Of a stretch of 64,000 nt of DNA, positions 9,387-17,976 are shown piece after piece. The stretch covers positions 156,885 to 220,884 of the forward strand of contig CAZMGB010000003.1 in the NCBI GenBank assembly GCA_964565775.1, given 5' to 3'. The notes below the pieces were generated by a model, which was not told the DNA's origin, searched no databases, and worked only from the letters and a program-made list of their open reading frames with translations. How positions within the stretch are numbered: position 1 is the stretch's first letter; each line of letters starts with the position of its first letter. Origin of the DNA: CAZMGB01 sp964565775 (lineage in GTDB: Bacteria; Chloroflexota; Dehalococcoidia; DSTF01; JALHUB01). A program made the position numbers and the translations under genes.

Positions 9387-9499
9387 CACGGCACAGCATC
9401 GACCTGACGGAAGACCTCCCTTACGTGGTCGCCGGGGCGATGGTCTGCCGTGAGACTGCGTTCGAGCGCGGCGACCGCGAGGCGCTGCCGCCCTCCCTC

Positions 9500-10135
9500 C
9501 TACCGCGCGGGCTCGGGCGAACCTGACGGGGCCGTATCCTTCGTCGCTCTGAGCACGAGCTCCACCTCCTCGATACCGACGATCGGCCCCCAGAAGCGCT
9601 CGCAGAAGTACTGAGTGCGGCGGCTGCGGTTGGCGAAGGCGTTGAAGAGCATGTTCCCGAGGCGGCGCGGCCACGACAGGTTGAGCGTCTCGTTGCGGGC
9701 GCTCATCGTGAGGTTGAGCTTCGCCCGCTCGATGCGGAAGCGAGCCTTCGAGTAGTAGGCGAAGGCGAACCCATCGAAGTAGGTGTCGTCGAAGTAGGCG
9801 AAGGTGGCGATGGAGAGGCCGCGCCGGTGGGTGGGGTCCTTCCACGTGACGAAGCTGGAGGAGGCGTGGGGCGCCTTCACGAAGACCAGGGCGCCCGGGC
9901 GGCATACCCGCCAGATCTCATTCATGGTGGCGAGGAAGTCATCCATGTGCTCGAGGATGTGGTAGGAGTAGACCCCATCGATGGAGCTTTCCCTGAACGG
10001 CAGACCCTGGTTGACGTCCGCCACAACGTCCACGCCCGGCACCGGCAGCGTGTCCACTCCAATGGCGCCCTTCACTTTCCGGTTGCCGCACCCGAGGTCG
10101 ATCCTGAAACGGCGTTCGCGGTTTTCGTCAGTCAC
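9500..10135 (-). CDS. SAM-dependent methyltransferase (type 11)
   Basis: A 211-aa methyltransferase with FRIDLGCGNRKVKGAIGVD as motif I, DGVYSYHILEHMDD as the post-II region and RPGALVFVKAPHA as motif III. The DLGCGNRK start and the missing long N-terminal helix match the short methyltransferases of O-antigen and capsule loci. It faces rmlD convergently (113 bases apart) and runs divergently from the tandem glycosyltransferases. The substrate is probably a glycan or its precursor. Confidence 0.82.
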   Translation of the reverse strand: MTDENRERRFRIDLGCGNRKVKGAIGVDTLPVPGVDVVADVNQGLPFRESSIDGVYSYHILEHMDDFLATMNEIWRVCRPGALVFVKAPHASSSFVTWKDPTHRRGLSIATFAYFDDTYFDGFAFAYYSKARFRIERAKLNLTMSARNETLNLSWPRRLGNMLFNAFANRSRRTQYFCERFWGPIVGIEEVELVLRATKDTAPSGSPEPAR

Positions 10136-10349
10136 TGGCAGATGCTCCCCAAAGTCTTATCGTCCCTGGACGTAATTATACACAAGGGTTCTTCGTTTAT
10201 GAGGCTGGAGATGCCGCCACATTGAACGAAGGGAAGGGCGGCTGCTATCATGAGGCAGCCCTGAATCGGGACCCTGAGGAGGCGCCGGAGGTCTCCATCG
10301 CTGGTTGTGGCGCGCACCCGACGCGAGGCGGAGCTCAGCGGAAAGTAGT

Positions 10350-11654
10350 GTGAAGCGAATTCTCATACTGAGCCGTGGTGCCGTCGGCACATACATGTCG
10401 AGCCCGGGCATCCGCGCCTACTACATGTCGCAGGTGCTGGCGAAGGCGTTGCCGGACGCCCAGGTGACCCTGGGCGTACCCAACCCGACGGACCAGCCCG
10501 AGCACCTCCCCGGCGTGCGGGTGGTCCGCTACGGGCCGCTCTCCTCGATGCGCCTCGTCTCTCAGCACGACATCATCATCACCTCCGGCTTCTCGCCTCA
10601 CCTCGCCCCTCTCTTCCCCAAGAAGACGTTCGTAGCAGACCTCTTCAGCCAGTACTTCATGGAGTGGATGGAGCTCACGAAGGCCGAATCGCGGGGCACG
10701 AAGCGGGACATCTGGATGAACAAGAACCGCGCCTACCTCACCATGCAGCTCACCCTCGCCGACTTCATTCTCTGCGCCAACGAGCGCCAGCGGGACACCT
10801 ACATCGGCATGCTCAGCGCCCTGGGGCTCATCGACCCGATGGCATATGACAACGACGACACGCTCCGGCGGTGGATCGACGTCGCGCCGCACGGCATTCG
10901 GCCGGACGAGCTCAGCCACGACCGCCAGGTTGTCAAGGGCGTCTACGCCGGCATCCGCGAGGGCGACACGGTACTGCTCTGGAACGGTGGCACCGTCTCC
11001 TGGTACGACCCCGAGCCCTTCCTGCGGGCGCTCCATCTCCTCTCCCGGGAGCGGGACGACATCAAGGCGCTGTTTCTCGGCACCTTCTACCCCGGTCTCG
11101 GCGAGTTTCTCGGGTACGGCCACCGGTTCAGGTCGGCCTTCCAGCTCGCCAAGGACCTGAACCTCTACCAGCGATCCGTCTTCTTCGAGTTCGGCTGGGT
11201 GCCCCACCGCGACGTGAAGAACTACCTGATGGAGTCAGACATCGGCGTTTGCACCTACTTCGACAACCTGGAAACCCGCTACTCACAGCGTACGCGATTC
11301 GTGGACCTCATGTGGGCGGAGCTCCCCATTATCTGCACCCGAGGCGACGTGCTGGCCGAGATGGTCGAGGTACACGGGCTCGGCGTGGTGGTCCCTGAGG
11401 GCGATGCCGCCGCTATCGCCGAGGCGATCAGGCGCCTCGTCGACGACAAAGCCTTCTACCAGCAGTGCCGCGAGAATCTGCGCGTCCTCAAGCCCAGCCT
11501 GTCCTGGGAGGTGGCGCTGGAGCCGCTGGTGCGCTTCTGTCGCGACGGAAACTCGCTCGCCGTCGCCAAGCGCGACCGCTTCCTCCCCGTCCTCTCTCGA
11601 ACCAGCGAGTACCTGCTGGCCCGCGTCCGGGACACCTTCACCCCGAAGCGATGA
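10350..11654 (+). CDS. Glycosyltransferase, first of three tandem paralogs
   Basis: A 434-aa GT-B-like glycosyltransferase. GTG 10350 is chosen because its product VKRILILSRGAVG aligns with the starts of the next two genes. A glycosyltransferase-1-type C-terminal domain includes VLLWNGGTVSWYDPEPFLRA, a VFFEFGWVPHRDVKNYL segment and DIGVCTYFDNLETRYS followed by RFVDLMWAELPIICT. The conserved FILCANERQRD segment is shared by all three copies. It is less similar to copies 2 and 3 than they are to each other. The stop overlaps the next start in ATGA. Confidence 0.83.
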   Translation: MKRILILSRGAVGTYMSSPGIRAYYMSQVLAKALPDAQVTLGVPNPTDQPEHLPGVRVVRYGPLSSMRLVSQHDIIITSGFSPHLAPLFPKKTFVADLFSQYFMEWMELTKAESRGTKRDIWMNKNRAYLTMQLTLADFILCANERQRDTYIGMLSALGLIDPMAYDNDDTLRRWIDVAPHGIRPDELSHDRQVVKGVYAGIREGDTVLLWNGGTVSWYDPEPFLRALHLLSRERDDIKALFLGTFYPGLGEFLGYGHRFRSAFQLAKDLNLYQRSVFFEFGWVPHRDVKNYLMESDIGVCTYFDNLETRYSQRTRFVDLMWAELPIICTRGDVLAEMVEVHGLGVVVPEGDAAAIAEAIRRLVDDKAFYQQCRENLRVLKPSLSWEVALEPLVRFCRDGNSLAVAKRDRFLPVLSRTSEYLLARVRDTFTPKR

Positions 11655-12952
11655 CGAAGATCCTGGTGCACGCCCGGGGAGCCGTGGGCAGCGCTATGGC
11701 GAGCACCGGCATACGTTGCTACCACATAGCCCGCGTCCTGGCCGAGCAGATCCCCGACGCGCACGTCACCCTCGCCGTTCCCAACAAGCCGGATATCCCC
11801 TCCCCCCATCCGCGCCTCCGCATCGTCCGCTGCTCGAACCAGTGGACCAGCTTCCTCCAGATGATCCGCCACGACATCATCATCTCCCGCAACTTTCCGC
11901 CGCCGCTCGTACTGCTCTTCTTCCACAAGCGGCTGGTCCTGGACTTCTACTCGGCCTTCTTCATCGAGTGGATGGAGATCTCCAAGCGCATCCCCAATCC
12001 CGGGCGGCGGAAGGTGTGGACGGCCTCCAACCGCCACTATCTCAACTTCCAGCTTACCCTTGCCGACTACGTCCTTTGCTCGAACGAGCGTCAGCGCGAC
12101 GTCTGGGTGGGTTCACTCAGCGCCCTGGGACTCATCTCTCCCCAGGTGTACGACCGGGACACGACGCTGCGCCGCCTCATTGAGGTGGCACCATACGGGG
12201 TGCAGCCTGGCCGTCCCGAGCGCGCCCGGCGGGTCCTGAAGGGAGTCGTGCCGGGCATCCGCGAGACCGACAAGGTGCTCATCTGGAGCGGCAGCATAAT
12301 GGAGTGGTTCGACGCTCAGACCGTCATTCGGGCCATGGCCGAGGTGAGCCGCGTCCGGGACGACGTCAAGCTCTACTTTCTGGGCACTGAGCATCCCGAC
12401 TTCGTCACCGGCCTGCTCTTCGATCCGCCGCGGGACGCGATCACCCTCAGCACGCAGCTTGGCGTGTACAACCGCTCCGTCTTCTTCCACGTCGGCTGGG
12501 TCCCCTACCAGGACATCGGCAACTTCCTCGCCGAAGCCGACATCGGCGTATGCGCCGGCTTCGATAACATCGAGGCGCGCTACGCCTTCCGCACCCGCTT
12601 CGTCGACCTTTTCTGGGCGGAGCTGCCCATCATCTGCACTCCTGGGGACGTTCTCGCCGAGCGGATAGACCGCGACCCTCTCGGTATCGTCGTCCCCCCC
12701 GGCGATCCTCGGGCATTCGCCGACGCCATCCTTCGCCTCGTCGACGACCAAGACTTCTATCAGCGCTGCCGCTCCAACATGCTCGCAATCAAGGAGGAGC
12801 TGAGCTGGGAGCGGGCCCTGGCGCCCCTGGTTGAGTTCTGCCGGAGCGGCCAGAGCTTCGCTTCTCCCAAGAGGCAGCGCCTCCTGCCGCTTCTCCGACA
12901 CAGCGGCAAATATCTGCTGACCCACGTGAGGCAGATGCAGATGCGCTCGTGA
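11651..12952 (+). CDS. Glycosyltransferase, second tandem paralog
   Basis: A 433-aa protein that starts at ATG 11651 inside the ATGA overlap with the upstream gene, which indicates coupled translation. It carries the same landmarks as its neighbours: HARGAVGSAMASTGIRCYH at the N-terminus, YVLCSNERQRDVW, DKVLIWSGSIMEWFDAQT for the start of the C-terminal Rossmann domain, and RFVDLFWAELPIICTPGD. It shares long identical stretches with the third copy, such as RAMAEVSRVRDDVKL. It is likely a GT-B glycosyltransferase acting on the same growing glycan with a different linkage or acceptor. Confidence 0.82.
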   Translation: MTKILVHARGAVGSAMASTGIRCYHIARVLAEQIPDAHVTLAVPNKPDIPSPHPRLRIVRCSNQWTSFLQMIRHDIIISRNFPPPLVLLFFHKRLVLDFYSAFFIEWMEISKRIPNPGRRKVWTASNRHYLNFQLTLADYVLCSNERQRDVWVGSLSALGLISPQVYDRDTTLRRLIEVAPYGVQPGRPERARRVLKGVVPGIRETDKVLIWSGSIMEWFDAQTVIRAMAEVSRVRDDVKLYFLGTEHPDFVTGLLFDPPRDAITLSTQLGVYNRSVFFHVGWVPYQDIGNFLAEADIGVCAGFDNIEARYAFRTRFVDLFWAELPIICTPGDVLAERIDRDPLGIVVPPGDPRAFADAILRLVDDQDFYQRCRSNMLAIKEELSWERALAPLVEFCRSGQSFASPKRQRLLPLLRHSGKYLLTHVRQMQMRS

Positions 12953-14241
12953 TGACAAAGATCTTGATACTGAGCCGCGGCGTCGTTGGGCGGGGCATGG
13001 CCAGCCCCGGAATTCGCTGCTACCACATGGCCCGCGTCCTCGCCGAGCAGCTCCCGGAGGCACAGGTCACCCTCTCCATTCCCAACGAGCCGGAGATCCC
13101 CTCTCCACACCCACGCCTGCGCATCGTCCGCTACCGCAGCCAGTGGGCCAGCCTCCTGCAGATGCTCCGCCACGATGTCATCATCTCCCGCAACTTCCCG
13201 CCCCACGTCATACCCGTCTTCCTCCACAAGCGGCTGGCCCTGGACTTCTTCACCGCCTTCTTCATCGAGTGGATGGAGCTCTCCAAGCGTTTCCCCAGCC
13301 TCGCGCAGAGAAAGCTCTGGATGGCCTCGAACCGCCACTACAGCGATGTCCAACTGACGCTGGCCGACTACCTGTTCTGCTCCAACGAGCGTCAGCGCGA
13401 CCTGTGGGTCGGCGCCCTGGCCGCTCTCGGCCTCATCACCCCCCGCATGTATGACGAGGACACCACCCTCCGCCGCCTCATCGATGTGGTGCCCTACGGC
13501 GTCCAGCCCGGCAGTCCCCAGCACGACCGGCAGGTCCTGAAGGGAATCGTGCCGGGCATCCGCGAGACCGACAAGGTGCTCATCTGGAACGGTCTGCTCG
13601 TCGAGTGGTTCGACGCCAAGACCGTTGTCCGGGCCATGGCCGAGGTGAGCCGCGTCCGCGACGACGTCAAGCTGTTCTTCCTGGGCCTCCAGCACCCCGA
13701 CTACGTTACGAGCGTGGAGGCGCAGCCGGTGCGCGAGGCTATGGACCTGTGCAAGGACCTCGGCGTCTACGAGCGGTCCGTGTTCTTCAACGTCGGCTGG
13801 ACGCCCTACCACGACATCGGCAACTTCCTCGCCGAAGCCGATATCGGCGTCTGCGCCGGCTTCAACAACATCGAGGCGCGCTACGCCTTCCGCACCCGCT
13901 TCGTCGACCTCTTCTGGGCGGAGCTGCCCATCATCTGCACGAGCGGGGACGTCCTCGCCGAGCGGATCGAACACGAGCCACTCGGCATCTCCGTTCCGCC
14001 CGGCGACCACCAGGCGTTCGCCGACGCCATCCTCCGCCTCGTCAACGACCGCGACTTCTACCAGCGCTGCCGCTCCAACATGCCCGCCATCAAGGAGGAG
14101 CTGAGCTGGGAGCAAGTTCTCGCTCCCCTGGTAGAGTTCTGCCGCAGCGGCGAGAGCATCGCGGCTCCCAAGGGTCAGCGCTTCCTTCCCCTCCTTCTCC
14201 GCTCCGCGGCCTATCTGGTGGAGAAGACGCTGGCGCGCTGA
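12952..14241 (+). CDS. Glycosyltransferase, third tandem paralog
   Basis: A 429-aa paralog of the preceding gene. ATG 12952 (MTKILILSRGVVGRG) overlaps the upstream stop by one base; GTG 12949 is an alternative. It shares GIVPGIRETDKVLIW, RAMAEVSRVRDDVKL, DIGNFLAEADIGVCAGF and RTRFVDLFWAELPIICT with copy 2. The strong similarity shows a recent duplication of this gene relative to copy 1. No membrane segment is visible, so it should act at the cytoplasmic face. Confidence 0.82.
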   Translation: MTKILILSRGVVGRGMASPGIRCYHMARVLAEQLPEAQVTLSIPNEPEIPSPHPRLRIVRYRSQWASLLQMLRHDVIISRNFPPHVIPVFLHKRLALDFFTAFFIEWMELSKRFPSLAQRKLWMASNRHYSDVQLTLADYLFCSNERQRDLWVGALAALGLITPRMYDEDTTLRRLIDVVPYGVQPGSPQHDRQVLKGIVPGIRETDKVLIWNGLLVEWFDAKTVVRAMAEVSRVRDDVKLFFLGLQHPDYVTSVEAQPVREAMDLCKDLGVYERSVFFNVGWTPYHDIGNFLAEADIGVCAGFNNIEARYAFRTRFVDLFWAELPIICTSGDVLAERIEHEPLGISVPPGDHQAFADAILRLVNDRDFYQRCRSNMPAIKEELSWEQVLAPLVEFCRSGESIAAPKGQRFLPLLLRSAAYLVEKTLAR

Positions 14242-14265
14242 GCGCAGCTAGCGCAAGGAGGCTCG

Positions 14266-14649
14266 ATGTATCTCCAGACCCTCGAAGAAAGCCCCCGCAA
14301 CCGGCGCGGCGGTCAGGTCTCCTACCTCCTGCTGTCGAAGGGACAGTTCGGCTCCACGAACCTGGCGATAACGTGGGTCGAGGGAGGACCCGACAGCGAA
14401 CAGCCCCTTCACGATCACCCGCGGAACGAGCAGGTGTACGTTATCGTCAGGGGTCGCGGTGTGATGAAGGCCGGCGAGGAGGAGCAGGAGGTCAGGGCCG
14501 GTACAATGGTCCTCATTCCGCCGAGCACGAGCCACGCCATCCGGAACACCGGCGACGAGCCGCTTGTGTTCGTCTCGGCGACTGCGCCCCCATTCGATCT
14601 GCCGCCGGAGGGGTCAGCCTTCGCCTATGAGCCGCCAGCGCGAACCTAG
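14266..14649 (+). CDS. Cupin-domain protein
   Basis: A 127-aa single-domain cupin. The metal-binding motif 1 is PLHDHPRNEQVYVIVRGRG, with His, His, Glu in the expected spacing. Motif 2 is GTMVLIPPSTSHAIRNTG with the last His. Small cupins of this type serve as isomerases, dioxygenases or sugar-binding proteins. Lying 24 bases after the glycosyltransferases, with GGAG just before the start, it may process a sugar, but the reaction cannot be deduced. Confidence 0.8.
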   Translation: MYLQTLEESPRNRRGGQVSYLLLSKGQFGSTNLAITWVEGGPDSEQPLHDHPRNEQVYVIVRGRGVMKAGEEEQEVRAGTMVLIPPSTSHAIRNTGDEPLVFVSATAPPFDLPPEGSAFAYEPPART

Positions 14650-14689
14650 CGCCTGACGGTGCCGGGAAGTCTGGGCCCCGGCCCCGCCG

Positions 14690-15493
14690 CTATGTGCCGG
14701 CGAGGAACTCGTCTACCAGCCGGTTGAACGTATCCGGCCGCTCGAAGTAGACGGAGTGCCCGGCCTTGGGCACGCGCTCCAGTCGCGCCCCGGGGACGAG
14801 TGAGGCGAAGACTTCGACTGCGGCCGGCGGCATCACGACATCCTCCTCGCCGGTGATACAGAGGACGGGCATGGGTAGCGCCGCTACCTTCTCGGCGGGC
14901 GTCGTCCGCATCGCGATCAGGCCCCTGAGCACCGCATCCCGGTCCAGGTTCACGCTGAGCCCCGAGATCTCCTGGTAGAGGAAGTGCATTGCGGGCTGCT
15001 CACGCGCCATGCGCTCGCCGGCTGCGGGGTGGATGCCCCGCGCAAACAGCTCCGCCTCCGGGTTGCCGGTGCGCGCGGCGTAAATGCGGTCGATATCCGG
15101 ATGGGCGAGGGTACCCGTGGTCGCCGCCATCACCAGCGCACGGACGCGCGACGGGCTGCCCGTCCGGCTGGCGGCCTCTCGCAACGCGTAGCCGAGGCAG
15201 GTCCAGCCGCCCATCGACTGCGCCACCAGCCGCACGTCCTCTAGCTCCAGGTGGTCGATGAGCGCCGCCAGGTCGTCGACGAAGGCCGCCGGGCCGGGGC
15301 CCTGCGCCTCCTCAACGGAAGGCGCGAAGCCTCGATGCGCGAAGGTGACACACGTATAGCGGTCGCGAAAGCAGGGGACCTGCTGCCACCAGGAGAGATG
15401 ATTTCCACCCAGACCGTGCGCGAAGACCAGGGCCGGACCGTGGCCGCTCCTCTCGTAATAGAGGTCGCAGCCGTTGACGTGGAGAAATGGCAC
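14690..15493 (-). CDS. Alpha/beta hydrolase
   Basis: A 267-aa alpha/beta-hydrolase. VFAHGLGGNHLSWW is the oxyanion-hole region and AQSMGG gives the nucleophile elbow (Ser93). ITGEEDVVMP holds the acid, and KAGHSVYFERP holds the catalytic His near residue 248. The short cap domain and size fit esterase, lactonase or C-C hydrolase families. It is the last gene of a minus-strand group running from the aldehyde oxidoreductase at 19.8 kb. The substrate is unknown. Confidence 0.85.
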   Translation of the reverse strand: MPFLHVNGCDLYYERSGHGPALVFAHGLGGNHLSWWQQVPCFRDRYTCVTFAHRGFAPSVEEAQGPGPAAFVDDLAALIDHLELEDVRLVAQSMGGWTCLGYALREAASRTGSPSRVRALVMAATTGTLAHPDIDRIYAARTGNPEAELFARGIHPAAGERMAREQPAMHFLYQEISGLSVNLDRDAVLRGLIAMRTTPAEKVAALPMPVLCITGEEDVVMPPAAVEVFASLVPGARLERVPKAGHSVYFERPDTFNRLVDEFLAGT

Positions 15494-15618
15494 GACGACT
15501 ACTCCTCGCAGGGCAATCGCATGCGCTGCCCTAGCCTCTATCCCACCTCACGTTGTACAGGCGCGCCGCGTCCTTGAAGGCGCGCGGCGCGACCGCGTCA
15601 CGCGGGCGGGCTGTCGGA

Positions 15619-16788
15619 TCATGTCGCCTTCTTGAAAGGAGTCTCAAGCAGGCGCTTTCGCACCCGCTCGTCAAGGGCGACGTCGATGGCTGTCCAGGCC
15701 ATCGCCAGGGCACCGTCGATCACGGCCTTGTCGGCCTCGGCCGTGACGCAGTGGGCGGCGAACTCGGGCTGGTGGGGAAGCGCCGGCAGAGAGCCGATAC
15801 CGATCATCGGGTGGATCGCCGGTATCACCAGGGAGACGTTGCCCATGTCCGTCGACCCCGCCCTCGACCCAGCGTCGACGAACGTGCGGCCGAGGGTCTC
15901 CGCGTTGGAGCGATAGGCCGCCGAAAGGTCGGGGTCGGCCTGCATCTGAGCGTACGGCCTGCCGCCCTCCCTGATCTCCAGCTTGGCGCCGGTGGCCACG
16001 GCCCCGGCCTCGAAGCAACGGTAGACCTTGGCGCGGAGCTCCTCCAGTCGCTCAAGCCTGCTCGCGCGGATCGCGTAGGTGGCGCTGGTGTGGGCCGGAA
16101 TGACGTTGGGCGCGTCACCGCCCTTGGTGACAATGCCATGAATCTTGTCGTTGGGGCCGATCTGCTGTCGGAGGAGCCCGATGGCCACCTGTGCCAGAGT
16201 GAGGGCGTCGGCGGCGTTGATGCCGCGATCGGGGAATGAAGACGCGTGCGCCTCCTTGCCCGTGTATTCGACATCGAAGTCCTGAATGGCGATGATCGCC
16301 GGCTCCAGTATGTCGACAGGGGACGGATGCACCATCATAGCAGCGTGCACGCCGTCGAAGGCGCCGCGCTCCAGGAGAAGGATCTTGCCTCCGCCGCCTT
16401 CCTCGGCAGGCGTGCCGATGATGCGCACGGTGATTCCCAACTCATCCGCCACCGAGGCCAGGGCGATGGCCGCACCGACTGCGGCAGTAGCGATGATGTT
16501 GTGGCCGCAAGCGTGGCCGATCTCGGGGAGACAATCGTACTCGGCGCAGACGGCGACGTGCAGGGGGCCGCTGCCCGCCCGGCCGGCGAACGCCGTCGGC
16601 AGCTCGCATACGCCGCCCTCGACGGCCAGCCCTGCCTGAGTAAGGGTCTCGACCAGCCAGGCGGATGCCTTATGCTCCTGGAACCCCAGCTCCGGGTTCG
16701 CGTGGATCCGGTGGCTGAGGTCGATGAGCGTGTCGCGGAACTCGTCCAGGCGTGCGCGTGCCTTAGCCTTCGTGTCTGTGCTAGCCAT
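15619..16788 (-). CDS. M20 family amidohydrolase/peptidase
   Basis: A 389-aa metal-dependent amidohydrolase of the M20D type (AbgB or N-acyl-amino-acid hydrolase-like). RIHANPELGFQEHKAS opens the domain. AVCAEYDCLPEIGHACGHN provides metal ligands, and IGTPAEEGGGGK carries the catalytic and metal Glu pair. TSATYAIRASRLERLEELRA is the dimerisation lid, and GSTDMGNVSLVIPAIHP is the C-terminal ligand region. It should hydrolyse an N-acyl or p-aminobenzoyl-glutamate-like amide in the cytoplasm. Confidence 0.87.
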   Translation of the reverse strand: MASTDTKAKARARLDEFRDTLIDLSHRIHANPELGFQEHKASAWLVETLTQAGLAVEGGVCELPTAFAGRAGSGPLHVAVCAEYDCLPEIGHACGHNIIATAAVGAAIALASVADELGITVRIIGTPAEEGGGGKILLLERGAFDGVHAAMMVHPSPVDILEPAIIAIQDFDVEYTGKEAHASSFPDRGINAADALTLAQVAIGLLRQQIGPNDKIHGIVTKGGDAPNVIPAHTSATYAIRASRLERLEELRAKVYRCFEAGAVATGAKLEIREGGRPYAQMQADPDLSAAYRSNAETLGRTFVDAGSRAGSTDMGNVSLVIPAIHPMIGIGSLPALPHQPEFAAHCVTAEADKAVIDGALAMAWTAIDVALDERVRKRLLETPFKKAT

Positions 16789-16845
16789 GTGTCCTACCTC
16801 GTAAGGGCTTCGCTGCTCACCCCGTCGGCGGTCCCCGCGTACCGG

Positions 16846-16935
16846 ATGTGGGGCTGCATCATCCGCCTCCGGCGGACTGCCGCCGTCTCACCTCGTACAG
16901 CCGCACCCGGCCCTCGAACGCACGGTGCACAGCCT
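16846..16935. repeat. Intergenic repeat shared with 17575-17655 (and weakly with 15531-15615)
   Basis: The stretch around 16857-16915 (GCATCATCCGCCTCCGGCGG, then CTCACCTCGTACAGCCGCA) is closely similar to 17590-17647 (GCATCACCCGCCTCAGGCGC, then CTCACCTCATACGGCCGCA). The gap at 15531-15615 shares the CACCTCA...GTACAGGCGC part. So each of three successive spacers of this gene group holds a related sequence of about 60-90 bases. The nature of the element is unknown. Confidence 0.5.
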
Positions 16936-16950
16936 CGCCCCGGCCGATTT

Positions 16951-17541
16951 CTAAGTGCGCCGTTGGAACAGGTACCAGTAGGAGGGGCTTCCTTGCTCCG
17001 CGCCGCCCCTAACCCACCGGGCCTCGAAGTCGCCAGCCAGCAAGCTCTTCATCTCATCCGGCGCCAGCCCCACCGCACGTCCCAGGAACTTACGGGGCCC
17101 CCACGCGTAAAGCATGTAGTAGCCACCGGGGCGAACCAACCGCTTCAGCATCGAGCCGTAAGCCAGGCGGTCGGAGGACACCAGGGAGTGAAAGCAGCCG
17201 ATATCCAGGGCCAGGTCAAAGGACTCGCCCACGAGCTGTCCGCCCGCCGCCCCCAGCTTTATGGCCTCGCCGGCATAGAAGGCGGCCACCACACCCGCCT
17301 CACGGGCCTTCTGCCGCGCCCTGCGGATGGCCAGCCAGGCGACGTCCGTCCCCACCACGTCGAAGCCATGTTGGGCCAGGTAGATGGCGTTGGTACCGGT
17401 GCCGCAGCCGATGTCGAGGGCTCGCCCCGGCGGGATGACGCCACTTTCTACCACCTCGACCACCTCCGGCGGCGTGATGCCGGTATCCCAGCGAGGCCGA
17501 CCACGGAGATATTGCAGGTTCCAGAAGAGCTTGCTCAGCAT
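16951..17541 (-). CDS. Class I SAM-dependent methyltransferase
   Basis: A 196-aa methyltransferase with RALDIGCGTGTNAIYLAQHG as motif I and VVGTDVAWLAIRRARQKA as motif II. It belongs to the small tellurite-resistance/thiopurine S-methyltransferase-like group. The N-terminus (FWNLQYLRGRPRWDTG) is typical: a Trp-containing segment that closes over SAM. It lies between a MoaD-like gene and an M20 hydrolase, all on the minus strand. The substrate is unknown. Confidence 0.84.
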   Translation of the reverse strand: MLSKLFWNLQYLRGRPRWDTGITPPEVVEVVESGVIPPGRALDIGCGTGTNAIYLAQHGFDVVGTDVAWLAIRRARQKAREAGVVAAFYAGEAIKLGAAGGQLVGESFDLALDIGCFHSLVSSDRLAYGSMLKRLVRPGGYYMLYAWGPRKFLGRAVGLAPDEMKSLLAGDFEARWVRGGAEQGSPSYWYLFQRRT

Positions 17542-17574
17542 GAATCGATCCCAGGCCCGTCCGGCCCGCAGCCG

Positions 17575-17655
17575 CGCTCGACGGGCGGCGGCATCACCCG
17601 CCTCAGGCGCACTCCCGCGAGCTCACCTCATACGGCCGCAGCGGGCCCGCCCGTC
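17575..17655. repeat. Second copy of the 16.85-kb intergenic repeat
   Basis: It aligns with 16857-16915 over about 58 bases with roughly a dozen differences seen by eye. It overlaps the stop codon of the MoaD-like gene by a few bases. Confidence 0.5.
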
Positions 17656-17950
17656 AGGACCGCCCGGCCCGTCCGCCGCCGGCGACGGCAGGGAAGACGT
17701 CCACCTCGTCGGCGGCGGTGACGCGGGTGTCCAGCCCGTTCAGGAAGTGAATCTCGCGCCCGTTCAGGAACACGGCGACGTATCGACGCACCTCGCCGGA
17801 GTCATCGAGCAGGGAGCCGGCAAGGCCGGGGCGAAGCTTCTCGAGATGCCTCAGCATGTCGCCGACGGTGCCGGAGCGGGGGACGGCCACCTCGATCGCC
17901 TTGTCGCCGGCCCGTATCCGCAACATCGCGTAGAGCCTAACGAGCACCAT
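17654..17950 (-). CDS. MoaD/ThiS-family ubiquitin-like sulfur carrier
   Basis: A 98-aa beta-grasp protein: VRLYAMLRIRAG at the N-terminus, TVGDMLRHLEKLRPGL in the helix, VAVFLNGREI and DEVDVFPAVAGG at the end of the fold. MoaD-type proteins carry sulfur as a thiocarboxylate on a terminal Gly-Gly for molybdopterin synthesis. Here the Gly triplet at residues 91-93 is followed by RAGRS, so the diglycine is not terminal. Either it is trimmed or it works differently. It sits 26 bases downstream of the aldehyde:ferredoxin oxidoreductase, an enzyme that needs a tungstopterin, which supports a cofactor role. Confidence 0.8.
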   Translation of the reverse strand: MVLVRLYAMLRIRAGDKAIEVAVPRSGTVGDMLRHLEKLRPGLAGSLLDDSGEVRRYVAVFLNGREIHFLNGLDTRVTAADEVDVFPAVAGGGRAGRS

Positions 17951-17976
17951 CGTTCACCCGACGCGCGCCGCAAGGG

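Noticed and set aside
12760..14115. 451-codon minus-strand frame opposite the glycosyltransferases
   Set aside because: Mirrors the repeated paralogs and has no recognisable protein motif.
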